Shown here: in pieces, positions 22,910 to 35,500 of the stretch
How positions within the stretch are numbered: the stretch's first letter is position 1
Layout: each line of letters begins with the position of its first letter
Notes under the pieces: model-generated
What the model was told of the DNA's origin: nothing
Database searches by the model: none
Seen by the model: the letters and a program-made list of their open reading frames with translations, nothing else
Made by a program: the position numbers and the translations under genes
Assembly (NCBI GenBank): GCA_910574455.1
Contig: CAJSYZ010000002.1
Coordinates: 5,791,671 to 5,855,670 of the forward strand
DNA length: 64,000 nt
Direction of reading: 5' to 3'
Source of the DNA: Trichaptum fuscoviolaceum
Taxonomy: Eukaryota > Basidiomycota > Agaricomycetes > Hymenochaetales > Trichaptaceae

Positions 22910-25900
22910 ATGTCAGACCCTCTGTCTATTGCCACATCAGTCTACGGAGCATTGAACAAACTCAAGAACGCAATTGAACAGGTGAGCGTTATATCTACGC
23001 CTATGGTAAAGCAGAACAACTAATTCCACCGTCAGCTCCGAGAAAATCAGAAAGACGTGTACAAGCTCTCCCGAGACTTGATCAGTACTACATTGGAACT
23101 CATAAATATCAGAAAATCTCGCCCCGGCAGTTACCCAGAGATAGATGGATTCCTGGAGGGCCTGCTAAAGTGCGCTACGACACGATGTATGCAGCCTCAT
23201 CTTTAACTGATGATTTTAATGTAACCTAGAGATATTGACAACATTCGAGGCAAGTGCGAATCCCTCCTTTCAAGGCCAAATGAAGGGATCCTTCGACGCG
23301 CGTTCAGATGGTGCAAAAATCTTTACAATGCAGGCGATATCAAGAAGAAGATAGGAAAGCTACAAGATCGAGTTCGCGAGGCTCAACAGGACTTTCTAGT
23401 TCGTGACAGTTCCTGAATTTAAGTGTCTCTAAATTTACAAACATCATTCTCCAGGTTAAGAACAACCTTGCCATGGCACTGAACGTTGAGGACCTCAAAG
23501 GTGCCACAACTGAGGTTCAAGGTTCCGTGTCGAAAGTGTCAGCCGTTGTATCTGAATTGCAAGTCGACATACGATTTCTAGTACAGGAGGCCGAAAGTAA
23601 ACCGAAAGCAGCAAATAAGATATTTGGCGTTGATAGGATGTCAGAGGCGGAAAGAAAAGCGGCGCTCCATACGACTACACTGGTGCGTTTCCTTGATATC
23701 TTACGAACTCGGAGCTCATCGTTGCATAGGATCTCTCGGTCACTACGAAAGAGGAAAATCTCTTCCTCCTCCGACTAAAGATCCGCACGCTCAAAGCGGC
23801 ATTGGACGCAGGTGATCCTACGTTGTACCAGGCTCCGGGTTTGCAAGCGGCACAAGGGTATAACCCAGGACCTGACGACCCATTCTACACTGTTCACCAA
23901 GACGCTTCTGCATCGTGGCGACGCCAGGATGCTTTGATAGAAACCATCAGCTTGCTCGGCATCCTGCAAGACCCAGATGTTATCGCGCGCACGCCGGCAC
24001 TCGTTTTGTTTCTCCGAGCGGATAGCCTATCGTGGTCTTTGCAATCCCTTGGTTTACGTAAGGAGGCATTGCAGCTCTGCTCAATCGCGCACGAAATCGT
24101 TCGAAGTCTTTCAGCGAGCAGTCAAGAGGCCTACCAAGGCTATTTCGCTCGATCCCTATTGACCTTATCGATTTGCCTTCGTGAAATGGGGCGCCTAGAT
24201 GACGCAGTTCCTGCTAGCAGAGACGCAGTGAAGATTTATAGATCATTGGCTGAAATAGATCCAGAGGCGTTCCGCTCGGAATTTGCAAGGTCTCTCGACT
24301 GTCTGTCGTCGGCTCTGGGTGCCGCAGGTAAAAAGGATGAGGCACTCGTTGCTATCAAAGAAGCGGAGAAGATACGTCGAGCGCTTGCGGCCTTCAACCC
24401 TGAAGCGTTTAACATAGACCTCGCAAGCTCTCTGAACAACCTATCTGTTCGTCTCCGTGATGTAGGGCAGTGGGACGAAGCGCTGACAGCAAATAAAGAA
24501 GCGGAGATGATATATCGATTGCTGGCGGCCTCCCGCCCTGGAGCATTCAATCCGGCTCTTGCAGCATCTCTCAACAACCTGTCTAGCTGTTACATTGCCG
24601 TCGGAAAGCGAGATGAGGCTCTCGTTGTTGCGCAGGAAGTGGTAAAGATACGTAGAGCTCTTGCGGCCTCCAATCCTGAAGCATTCAACGCAGACCTTGC
24701 GCGGTCTCTGATGAACTTGTCTACTTGTCTTAGTAACGTAGGAAAGAGGGACGAGGCGTTGGCAGCAAACCAGGAATCGGAGAACATATATCGGTCACTT
24801 GTTGCCAGCAACCCTGATGCCTTCATCGCTGAATTCGCAATGTCTTTGAACAACTTGTCTACCCGCTTCAGTGACGTAGGAAATATGGACAAGGCCCTTG
24901 CAGCAACCCGGGAATCGGAGAGCATATATCGAGCTCTCGCAGCCTCCAACCCTGATGCCTTCAACGCGGAATTCGCAATGTCTATGAGCAATCTGTCTAA
25001 TCAACTCAGTGTCGCAGGAAAGAGGGACGAGGCACTAACAGTAAACCTGGAAGCGGAGAGCATATATCGAGCACTTGCGGCCTCAAGTCCTGAAGCGTTC
25101 AATCCAGACTTTGCTACCTCGCTGAACAACTTATCTATCCGTTTCAGTGAGGTAGGAAAGAATGACGAGGCCTTGACAGCAAGCCGGGAAGCGGAGAGCA
25201 TATACCGAAAGCTCGCTGCTTCCAGACCTGAAGCGTTCAACTCATCCCTTGCGATGTCTCTTATCAACCTGTCTAATTGTTTCAGTGCCGTAGGAAACCG
25301 AGACGATGCACTCACAGCAAACTGGGAAGCGGAGAAGCTATATCGAGCCCTTGCCGTCTCTTACCCTGATACGTTCATCACAGATCTCGCAAGCGCTTTG
25401 AACAACCTATCTTATCGACTAAGTGATGTGGGAAGGAAGGAGGAGGCGCTCGTCGCGATAATGGAAGCGGTGGACATTTATCGAGACCTCGCGAATGAGC
25501 ACCCGGATGCCTTCTATGTTGACCTTGCCAGAACTCTAGACAGTTTGTCTGTACATCTTGCTGGTGCAAGAAGGGCGGAGGAAGCGGTCGCTACGAGTAA
25601 AGAGGCAGTGTACATGTCACGAGTACTGGTTAGGACGAACTGGGACGCATTCAGTCCAAGCCTAGTAGAGCATCTTAGGAATCTCGCCAAACATCTCACA
25701 TCTGCTAGAGAATCGCCGAGTGCATTGGTTGCTGCGGATGAGTCGGTGGAAATCTGCAAAGAACTCGTGAAAGACCACCCGGAGGCCTTCAGTAAGGAAC
25801 TTGCGCTGTCCTTGAATGTCCTCGCAATCTGCCAAAAGGCCATAGGAAAGACAACGAAAGCGCTGGCGTCAGCTATCGAGTCGGTGGACATCAACCGTAA

Positions 25901-26177
25901 GCTGATCAGGACGGATCCGGGCGGCTCTAGCCCAGATCTCGCGGAGTCTCTGCAGGCATTATCGAACTGTCTGAAGGATTCGGGTCAATTTAAAGACGCG
26001 CTCGCTGCCATAGAAGAGTCTGTGGAGATCTTTAGGCGTCTTTACGGCCAATACCCAAAGTTCTTCCGGCCGCTTCTCGCAGATGCATTAAGCGCTCTCC
26101 GAGACTGTCTTCAAGCAACGGGAAGGACGCAGGAAGCGGGAAGCGTGGGGAAAGAGGCTCATCAACTCTCTAGCTAA
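22910..26177 (+). CDS. STAND-like N-terminal domain + TPR repeat protein, paralog 2
   Basis: Predicted 1016-residue protein from five exons: 22910-22981, 23036-23169, 23230-23398, 23455-23682 and 23730-26177. All introns are GT-AG and the phases close exactly. It starts MSDPLSIATSVYGALNKL, the usual opening of the fungal STAND N-terminal helical domain. A KIFGVDRMSEAERKAAL linker is shared with paralog 1, followed by about 14 TPR-type repeats of 46 residues. The repeats are more diverged from one another than in paralog 1; only the first and last three or four units align one-to-one between paralogs. No nucleotide-binding domain is present. A tandem duplicate of the gene at 17690. Confidence 0.87.
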
Positions 26178-27118
26178 CTTTTTTTCCCGATTATGTGCAC
26201 TCATTGGCATATGTATGCATTGTACATATCCATCTTCATTGCACAACGTATTTCGGAATATAATTTTGACTTGTTATGTATTCGATCTTTGTGCAAATAG
26301 TACAAACCAAATGACATCGAGAGTTCCGAACACGACTGAAGTTGGCGAGCTTCTGAGACCACTGGCAATACAGCATGCATCATGGAATCAATTTGTGTCA
26401 CCCTTCAGTATTCCATCCCTTTTTTGCAATAAATTACCTGGTATGTACATATGTCTTTCTACTTACACTAAATAATGGTAAAGAGAATGCGTAGAAACGT
26501 AGTAATTCCGAGTCCCCGATATTCACTATAAAGGAGTCGCCCGGACTCGGAACACGGCGCCGCGCATGTGTCCGAGTCGCTCTTTGTCACACGTTGAGCC
26601 TGAGACTGTGTCGTCTCTTTGTCATTAACCACAACGATCAATGCTTCGGGATAGCGACGAAACCCTTGGGCTACTTCCCTTTGCTGCGGCTTCAACTTGA
26701 AGTATAGGTGCCACATCCACGAGAGGAGAACGCTTTATGACTTGCCTTTGTCACCCTGATCTCTCAGAGTGCTTGCTTTTACTATTGACATTGCTTTGGA
26801 ATGGCTTTCGCCAGTGTTCTACCGATTTTTACACTTCTCACAGGACTTGAAACATTGATAGGATCTTCTGTCACTTCAACATAAAATGTGGGATCGACAA
26901 GACAAGGTGTGAGTCTCTGTTTCGTGACACGTCATAGCCTATAATGATGATTTATGCAACAAAACTGATTGGCAAAGAGGCCTATTCAGTGCCCAAGAGA
27001 TCGATAGAGCGTGATGACCCTATCTCTTTCGCTTTGGCCTCAAAGTTACAATGTTACCAGTAGCACGGTAACCGGTCCACTGGATAGTTCTCGCGCTTGA
27101 TCAACTTGAAGGCCCCAT
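26178..27118. other. Intergenic
   Basis: No gene or RNA supported. The interval contains the GACTCGGA/TCCGAGTC word near 26507-26575 and ordinary AT-rich flanks. Confidence 0.5.
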
Positions 27119-27126
27119 TATAAAAG
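27119..27126 (+). promoter_or_regulatory. TATA box of F-box gene
   Basis: TATAAAAG lies 71 bp upstream of the ATG at 27190, the spacing seen for several other genes in this window. Confidence 0.55.
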
Positions 27127-27189
27127 GCTGCTCCGAGCGGCCTGCGTATCAGTCCATCTTATCGCGTTCAACAAGGAAGTCACCTACTC

Positions 27190-28859
27190 ATGACATCTGT
27201 ACCGGACTATAACCAGCTTTGTGTCGACAATCGAAAGGCTTGTGCTGCAATGACAGTTGATATCGAGGCTGTCAATCATCTTCTACAACTTCTTTCTACC
27301 TTGAAGGACATTGGTTTGGATAAAGTACTCTCTAACGGGTGAGTTTCCGTGAAGCTACGCGGGTCTCTCTTCTAACAGCATACCTGAAGGACTCTCTGGA
27401 AATTCTTGCCCGTCGCAAGCTTGAGAGAAACAATGAATCGCATTTCCACCATCGATTCAGTTCTTCGAGCTTTATCTACAGGATTGCAAAATTCTACCGC
27501 TGCTCTGGAACTATGTACAAGCTTCCAATGGAGCGGAAAACCTATTAATTCCTTACTCTCGGAGATGTCAAGGACTTCTATCGTTGCCTAACGAAGTCTT
27601 GTGCCTTATTGCAAAAGAGATTCAACGAAATCCACCGTTCATGATCGAGCATTACCGTCCCTGCAAAATTTTGCCTTTCTCACAAACATGCCGGACAGTT
27701 AGGGAAGTCATGTTATCGTTTCCCGCGCTGTGGGCTACGGTCTCGACCGAATTCCCGAGCTCCCAGGTGCAGGCATTTTTGTCAAGGAGCCAGGACTTGC
27801 CACTGGTTGTGACGGTAGACATACCAGCGTCTCAGCACCCTGATCGTGTCCCAGCAATTCGATTATTTCTCAATCAGGTTCTCCAACATTCGCATCGATG
27901 GCGGGCTCTGTACCTCACCCTGCACGAGTTTGTACCCGACTCTCGCGAAGTTGGGTTACTTTGCTATCTTGGAAACTGTTGGAATGCTGCCCGCCTTAAA
28001 GACACTCTCCATAAATTTATGTCATTCATTCGACGATGATGAAATTCTATATGAAAGTGAAGACTTCCACTTCTATAAGTCATGGACGATGCCAACCTTA
28101 GATACATTCTCATCTTCGAACTTCATTCCCCATGCAGTTCTTCCGCTGTCAGTCACGTCAGTAGACGTATCACTCAATTTTGGAACGAACAATGAACGCG
28201 ATCCTTCACCATTCCTCCACTTCCTCCAATCAACCCCACAAATACGGAACCTCAAACTCGGTCATCTATGTTGTGGCGATTCAAACTTCGGATCGCCGGT
28301 GATCCTAGACGCGCTCCAATCGCTAGAAGTTATGTGTGATAAGGGCACTGATGTTGGTAACAACTTGATGAGTTACCTTGTGTTTCCAAACCTGAAGAAG
28401 TTAAAGGTCCTCGCATGCGTGAAGGAATGGAACGATTTTGGACCGTGTATCGAGTCTCTATTCGATAGCCTGGAAGAGTTCGAAAAGGTCGACAGCTTCG
28501 TACTGCATATTGCTCGATGGGGAGGAGAAGATGAGCGCTGTGATGCAGGGCTTCTCCTCGCGAAGGTGCCTAATCTAAAGGACTTGACGGTCGACGTTCG
28601 CTATGTTTTCCCCCCTGTGCTGTGGGGATTCTATGGTAGTATGCCACCCGACCTCCGTTCTGTTCGAATGACTTTGGGAGCAGAGTTTGATGGCAGTAGT
28701 ATCTTTAGTCTCCTGGAAGGAACAAAAGTAGAGAGTCTGGAGTTCACACGTCTCACATCTTTCATTCAGTCGAAGGTCCAGGAACGTATGGGCGCAGCGA
28801 AGCTTACATGGAAAGAGGAAATCGACCCAAATTATGAAGCAGACGTGGAAACAGAGTAG
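27190..28859 (+). pseudogene. F-box/LRR-like protein gene, apparently frameshifted
   Basis: A start at 27190 gives MTSVPDYNQLCVDNRKAC and a helical N-terminal coil. After an intron (GT at about 27339) a second helical segment reads ISTIDSVLRALSTGLQNS. The F-box follows (LSLPNEVLCLIAKEI, about 27575-27620), then WRALYLTLHEF and leucine-rich segments (GMLPALKTLSINL, TPQIRNLKLGHL, FPNLKKLKVLACV), ending at 28859. F-box proteins are substrate adaptors of SCF ubiquitin ligases. The reading frame changes by one base near 27570 and again near 27935, and neither change is explained by a plausible intron. The copy is therefore probably broken, or contains sequence errors. Agaricomycetes carry large families of such genes. 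Confidence 0.65.
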
Positions 28860-29757
28860 TTTCACATACGAAAGCTTTAACATGGGGGTGTGGGGGTCTC
28901 TCCGACCTGCGTCATTGAATTCAACCAGTACAATAGCAATTCATGTGTAAAGTACTAATGCCAATGTGGTAGCAGAAAGTCGTATGAGATTTAAATTTTT
29001 ATAAGCTTCAACACTTACATACGTCCCCAATTATAATTTATCTGACTGGTTTACTTATCAACAACAGCATAGCAGCCGGTTTCGTTCTCGCAAGAGAGTT
29101 GCTACTGTTGCTAATTTGCAAGCCAATTTGCAGACTCAGGAGCAAGGTTGGGACCTTTGTGCCGAGAGCCATGTGTAGCGGTAGGAACTACGAACAGCTG
29201 GCACATTGAAGGGCGTTGATATCCATTTGAGTTCGAGCCGGAGAGAGAAGCTCAAGAGAGCAGTTTAAGATTGGCGGAGAAGGCGATAAGATAAAGAACA
29301 ATCTGCACACTTTTATCCAGACACCATCTCGTTTGCCTTCTCTAATTCGCGAGGATATATAAGATCACGTTGAGGCAGCATGGACTGAAGGTAGCATGGT
29401 GGTAGTCAGGCTCTGCCGGTCAAAACCTCAAATCTAAAACGTCGAAATCTTGAGCTCAAGGTCGACAGGACGTACTGAGGCTTTCAGGCCACCTCGAATT
29501 TACTTCGTGCTCCCAAAATGTCAAGCCGCCTTTGAGGGTGTTCTCAAGCACCGAGCAGAGTGATGTGAAGGAGATGATAGGAATCGAGTGGTTACATTAT
29601 AATATAATCTAATACTCCGCAGCAATAAAAAACAACCCAGAGGGAATATTAGTCGGATCAGCGGTAACTACGATGGATATGGATTAGTCATTTGATCATA
29701 TTTCAATCAGAGAGAGCTCACCAAAGAAGAATCAAACAACAATCGAATACGAGGGTG
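28860..29757. other. Intergenic
   Basis: Region between the 3' ends of two convergent genes. Nothing beyond AT-rich UTR-like sequence was recognised. Confidence 0.5.
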
Positions 29758-31588
29758 CTACGAAGGTGCCAGGAAGTCACCCATCTCCGCTAAGAACTTG
29801 TCATAGTCGTCCTTTGGCTTCTCCTTCCGACTCGGTTCCAGTTTCCGTTTCTTCACATCTAGCTCGGGCATGTCCTCATTATTTGTTCCAGCCATTGGTC
29901 CCAGCTTCTCTCTCAGTGCGCCCAAGAGATCTGGTTTGGCTTGCGCCGCTCCTTCTGAAGTCACATCGGAACCAAGGGTTGGAGCAGCATTGATACGGGA
30001 GCCTCCACCCGTTGTACCGCCTCCCTTCTTGCGCTTCAGAGCTGAAGGCAAGAAAGCCGTGCTTTCCTTCTTGAAATCTCGAAGTTCAGGTTCCGCAGAT
30101 ACTGTCGCAGCAGCCGACACTGCCGCGCTTGGCGGTGCTTGTGTTGACGCTGGGCGAGGTGGTAGGTTCGGGTTACTCGGCAGTGACGAAGGCGCAGGAG
30201 ACGCGGGAGTTTGTCGTGATTGCTTGTGTGCTTGGAACGTTTGATGAGGGATCGCGGAAAGGGGATCCTGCATTGCAGAATTCGATTGGTTCCGCCGAGG
30301 ATAGAAACCAGGAGGCGGAGGAGGGAGCCCTTGCGGAGAGAAGCCAGGTGGCGGTGGAGGCGGTGGAGGAAATCCTTGCGGAGGAAATCCCTGGGGAGGA
30401 AAGGGAGGCATGAACGTAGGGGCACCAGGGAGTAAATGAAGAGGAAACGGAGGCGGAGGCGGAAATTGCGATTGTCCGATGTAGGGTGGGGGAGGAGTGA
30501 AGAATTGCGGGATTTGAGGAAGAGAGGCAGTTGGCAAAGGCGGCGGACCAGGAGGAAGAGGTGGCAGCGTAGGTTCAGACACTAAACATTCTACTTGTTA
30601 ATCGTTAAAATCTTCATGAAAATGGAGACGCACCATCTGCACCATCTACATCATCTACAGAATTCGACGGCGGTGGTCCCTCTGGAAATGGAATGTCATC
30701 ATCATCGCTCTCCGCGTTATCATTTTGGTCATCTATAGAGCGTGGGGGTGGACCATCAGGTATGGGAATATCATCGTCTGAGTCCTCTGAAGGAATGCAG
30801 AAGGTCAAGATATTTCATATCCCGTATGCCGTACTAACGACTCACCTTCGCCCTTTTCTTCCTCTGCTTCACTGTCAATCTCTCCGGGAAGCAGCGCTAT
30901 CATAAGCGTCAGCCTTCACCGAGTAGAAAACTATTACTGTAGCAAGACACACCTCGCTCAACGTATGGCATACCGGGTGGCGGCATCCCATACGGATTCA
31001 ACACAGGATCGTAGTAGATACTGCGCTCAGGATGTCGTGGTAAGCCATTCTTGTTGAATAGATTCCTCTGCTTCTTCACTGGCGATGTCCCATCATCCTC
31101 TTTCCCCGTTTCTCTTTCCCGTTGCTCCCTCCTCCTCGCCGACGCGTACACTAGATTCTTCTGCTCCGGATGCGCTTCGACATACTCTTCTTTCTTCTTC
31201 TTTATGCGCTCGAGTTCGGCCTTGAGTTCAGTGATACGGGCTCTCTGGGTGGGGTTCGTTTCAGGCAGCTTCTCCAAAGAGTTTATCTCATCCTCAATCT
31301 CTATGTATGGTCCGGGTCAGACGGCACAAAATGGTCGACGGAGGTCATACGCACCACTTGTGTCTTTCTTAACCAACGCGAAGTCCCTGTTTTTCTGCCG
31401 TTCTGCTTTGTTCTGTACAATTGCGCGTTAGCGAGTAGCTTTGGCATAATATATCCACACTCGCCTTCTTCAACTCCTTCTTACGTTGGGCCTTTCCTTG
31501 GACATACTTAGATGACGTCTAAACAACATGTTGAATGAATTCGCTCACTGAGTGCATCTGCCGGGTTCAAATTCTTACCCTTCGCCAT
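29758..31588 (-). CDS. WW-domain-binding protein 11 (WBP11)-like splicing factor
   Basis: Predicted 501-residue nuclear protein from seven exons: 31588-31549, 31496-31465, 31412-31355, 31300-30953, 30896-30846, 30786-30634 and 30581-29758. Their summed length is a multiple of three. It opens MAKGKNLNPADAL, then RKAQRKKELKKNKAERQ, the conserved WBP11 N-terminal signature. A coiled coil (ITELKAELERIKKKKEEY) and PHPERSIYYDP-like region follow, then acidic DDDIPIPDGPPP blocks and a Pro/Gly/Phe-rich tail with many PPPPP runs. WBP11 proteins act in pre-mRNA splicing and bind WW domains through such proline tracts. Intron 2 appears to be GC-AG (AAG|gcgagt...acag). The start lies only 138 bp from the end of transposon B, so the promoter must be very short or overlap the element terminus. 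Confidence 0.88.
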
Positions 31589-31726
31589 GTTCGTATGAAG
31601 TTATTAGGTTATCGTTTCATTCGCTGACCACGGGCAAGGATAACGGTGCTGTGCAAGTTATACACTGGCAAGTACTGTATGGAAACTCATAGTCCGTCCA
31701 GGCCGTGGGAATTTTGGTTGTACTAT

Positions 31727-31752
31727 ACATCAGGGAAACTACTTTCTGCTGA
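31727..31752 (+). repeat. Left terminal inverted repeat of element B
   Basis: Starts ACATCAGGGAAACTAC, the exact reverse complement of the element A terminus. It is the point where A/B similarity begins, 138 bp upstream of the WBP11 start codon. Confidence 0.8.
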
Positions 31753-32336
31753 AAGTGACTTAAGTGTTACTTAAACGTCCTGAGAGACTGAAGTCTTAAA
31801 TAAGGCAAGCTTCACTTATTCATGCATGTCCTCCCATTATTCAGGACAAGTTGGCTGAAATAAGTGCGGGCTGGCTTAAATAAGGAAAGATGGCTGAATC
31901 AGTGCTCTAAGTGTTTCAGGCATTCAGCACCCCAGTGCTCCAGTGTATCATCCTTTAATTACAGCAGTAGACAAGTGTTGTAAGACAAATTGCAGTGCTC
32001 AAGAGTCTAAGTGCATAAGAACGATCCAAGTATTTCATTGCATCAGAAATATATAAGACAACATTATTTAGCTATCAGTGCCTCAGTGTTCAAGTACATC
32101 AGTCATCTACGCAAGACTAAGCATAGCAGTCGCTATGAAGGGATCCCCCACGACATTACCGTGAACCTCTGCCGTGACGGGCAGTGGCAGGTCACACTTC
32201 GCTGCCGTACCTTCAATTCTGCATGTTCTTTGGCGGACCAGTAGAAACGAAGGCTGCTCTGCGAGTCGATGGTAATATAATATTGAGCGCACGGACAGAA
32301 ACGAAAAGAAGAGGCTCACCAGTGATCGATTTGCCC

Positions 32337-32527
32337 TTAGAAGTCTACGCAGTCCGTAGCCGAATCCCATTTTGAAGCGTCGTCCTCCTCATGATCACCA
32401 TCTCCACCTAAATCCTTGTCCTCGCCCTCGCCCTCGCCTTCGCCCTCGTCCTCGTCCTCGTCCTCGCCCTCGTCCTCGCCCTCGCCCTCGTCCTCGTCCT
32501 CGCCCTCGTCCTCAATCTTCTCAACGC

Positions 32528-32561
<34 letters not shown>

Positions 32562-35500
32562 AATCTTCTCAACGCCCTCGTCCCCGCTCTCGCTCAGGTC
32601 GTCGTCGCCCTTAGCATTAGCATGTTCGTCCTCTGCATCACCTTCCATCTCGCTTCTATGTTCAGCCCCCTCACGCTCTTCGCCCTTATCGTCGGTTCCG
32701 TCTTCCCAATTATCAGCGCCTTCGTCATACGCTTTCTCGCAGGTCGAATCTGCATCTACACCGTCAAAATACAAGGAAAAGTCCCTGCCAGTGATACCCG
32801 ATCCAACAAGTTCGGTGTTCTTTCTCGTGTCGATATCTGTACTGGCATCGTAAGCTAGGAGGCGGGATCGAACCTTTTCCCAGTTTGATTCAGTGAAGAA
32901 AGAGGGATTCGACAACAAGTTAACATAGTCGTCCGTATGAGGCTGCCACAGAGCGCTAGTGAAATACCACTCAGCGCCGCCAAGTTCTTCTTTGATATTT
33001 TGCAACCGAGCCACCTGTTTATCAATGGCAACCTTGACCTATCCATGAGAAGATCAGCGGATAAGGACAATATAAGTACTGAAAAAATAGATACCGCTGT
33101 TGCCGCAAGGGCGAGGGCACCGATAGGCTTTCCTATGGTGTTTCTGTCCAGTATTTTATGCCGACCCATGGCCAAGACAATGTGTACGGACAACACTGAG
33201 ACCACAAGGTCAGAGCAGAACAGTCCTTGCTTCTGTACATTTAGGGTCAATGCATGGACACAAAACGCGACAATAAACACTCTTTTACTTACCCTCTCCA
33301 TACTATACCAGCTTTCCCATAGAAACGGTTCGGCTTTCTTCTTGTCAACTAGCGTCTGCAACGTCTTCACAATTGCTTCGTTTTGCATTGACTTTAATTG
33401 TTCGCCGCTGATAAAACTGGCAACTGATTGCTCAGCTTTCTCAAAAGGTTTCTTGCGCCAGCTATCAGAGCATCTCTGGGCCGCCTGAAATACGAGGATT
33501 GCATCTCAATTTGGTAAAGGTAACTTGAGAATAAGTAAAAATGACTCAACTAGAGAACAGATATCAGCGAACTGAGTTTCGTAACTAAGTTCCACAGAAT
33601 CAAACACTTTCCCCCACAGTGAGCTGATGAGCTTATTGTCCGGGGTTTGCCATGGTGTGACGGATTTTCCAACTGCGCGAAATAGTGAAGGTAATAGAAT
33701 ATGAGTCCAACCCTGCCTGAGTACCGGGAGGGAGACACTGGTTCGTCGCCCTTTTCCTGCCTGGCACGCGAGATCCTTCCCTTCCTTCATTTCGATCCTT
33801 GTCCTCAAGTCCCACTGATGTCTGCATATAAGTAAATCAACAAAATATGTCATAGAAATGAATTTGATTCGACAAACTGAGCTAGTAGTCCGAGAGACTT
33901 TGCGATGACCTTGATAAGCCCCAGTCACTAACACTTCGGGTCCGGGGGTGCAGGATGCACTCTTCATTGCAAGCGACGGTGCCCGAGGTGCTAACGACAT
34001 GTTTCGACCACCAGACTATTAAGAAAAGAAGGTGAATGCTCACATTTAGAGTGTATCAATCGACTCTCACTTACTTCATTATCAGCCACAAGCGACTGCC
34101 TCTTGCGATTAGAGGTAGCGGATCCAATCTCCGGCTGCAACACGTCAGAAAGCTGTTATCCAAGGCAAGTGAGCAGATCGAAAAGAAGCACTTACCGTCG
34201 TATCGGCCTCAGGCCGATAAGGAATATCAGAGGGGTTCCTCTTCTTACTCAAGTCCTTTCCGCCTGATCAGATACGAACTTAAAATGCCGGTTACCATAG
34301 AATTGACACTTACTGTGGCACCGGCCGGTGTGTCCATGTCAGTCAACAATGACTTCTTGATCTTGACAGTTTTATTAGCCAATTGAAATGGCTGAAAATA
34401 AGTAAACATAAAATGAAGGAATTCATTGCACATCAAGGTAGAAGAATTACCACATTAACCTGAGAGTCGGTGTCTGGTGGCGACTTCCTCTTTCCGTTCT
34501 TTGTGACTGTGATTTCCTATTCATATGCACCCATTAGCGATCGACTCAAAGTGAAGAAGGAAACGAATAGTTGCCACAGGAGAGCACCGGAAGTGAGCCT
34601 AGGGTGCATCGACACTCACACATACCTGTACACGGGGTTCCAAGGCTAGTGATTGCACCTTACAACCATAAATAAGGGGGGAACGAGAGAAGTTGAAATA
34701 AGATAGACTTACCGGTGCGCTAAGCTGCGAATTAGCAGTTCTCTTGTTTGCATCCTATCAAAATACCAATTCAGTAAGCAATGAAGGAAGGATGTACCAT
34801 GAAGATCACTGTCTGGTACTCACCTGTCCACCTGGTTTTATCTTGTGGTTCTTATCCTCGAGTACGGGAAGGGATTGCTCAGTAGATTGAAAAATGTAAA
34901 TGATATGACGTCGCTTACCGTTGAAACCTGCGACCCGGAAAGAGTGTCATGCAATAACTTCCTTTTCTTCGAGTTGACGTTGCTGCTACCTCCATCCTGT
35001 TCATGACACGGCAGTTGGCAGATAAATAATAACGAAGGAATATGAACAAACAGTCATGGAGTAACTGACATGAATCGAACAGTAATCAGTCGGACTCACA
35101 CAAGCTTGAGCCGGCCTTGTTAGCCTCTTCGGATCGCTTCCACCCTATAAACAAGTTATTCAGACTGCACTTGCCATTCTAATGCTCCATCAACTCACTG
35201 CATTTGATTCCGAATCGACAAGATGTGCCTTCTGTTGTACGCTGATTGTGCTATTTTTTACACCATGATAGCTTGTAAGGGTTATTGTTTCTCCTTCATC
35301 CTCCCAGGGACTTAAGTTTTCATCATCTGGCAATGGGATGGTGTGTCTGGTGTAGCTTTGCGTCAGCAAGACTCATAATACAGTGGTAGCAAAGAAAGAG
35401 CGTCCGAGTCAATGTTGCAGGTGAAGGACTTCCAAGTTGGGTCTCGGCCCGGGAGTGTCACGCCGGTCACTGGCACTGCCAGTGCATCCGCTGCCAGTGG

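Noticed and set aside
29758..30582. A separate proline-rich protein gene at 29758-30582
   Set aside because: It is the last exon of the WBP11-like gene; the upstream exons join in phase.
31580..31588. WBP11 first intron starting at GGTAAGAA directly after MAK
   Set aside because: That donor leads to stops with every nearby acceptor. Continuing to CTCA|gtgagc and joining to GAAAGG gives NPADALRKAQRKKELKK, the conserved family sequence.
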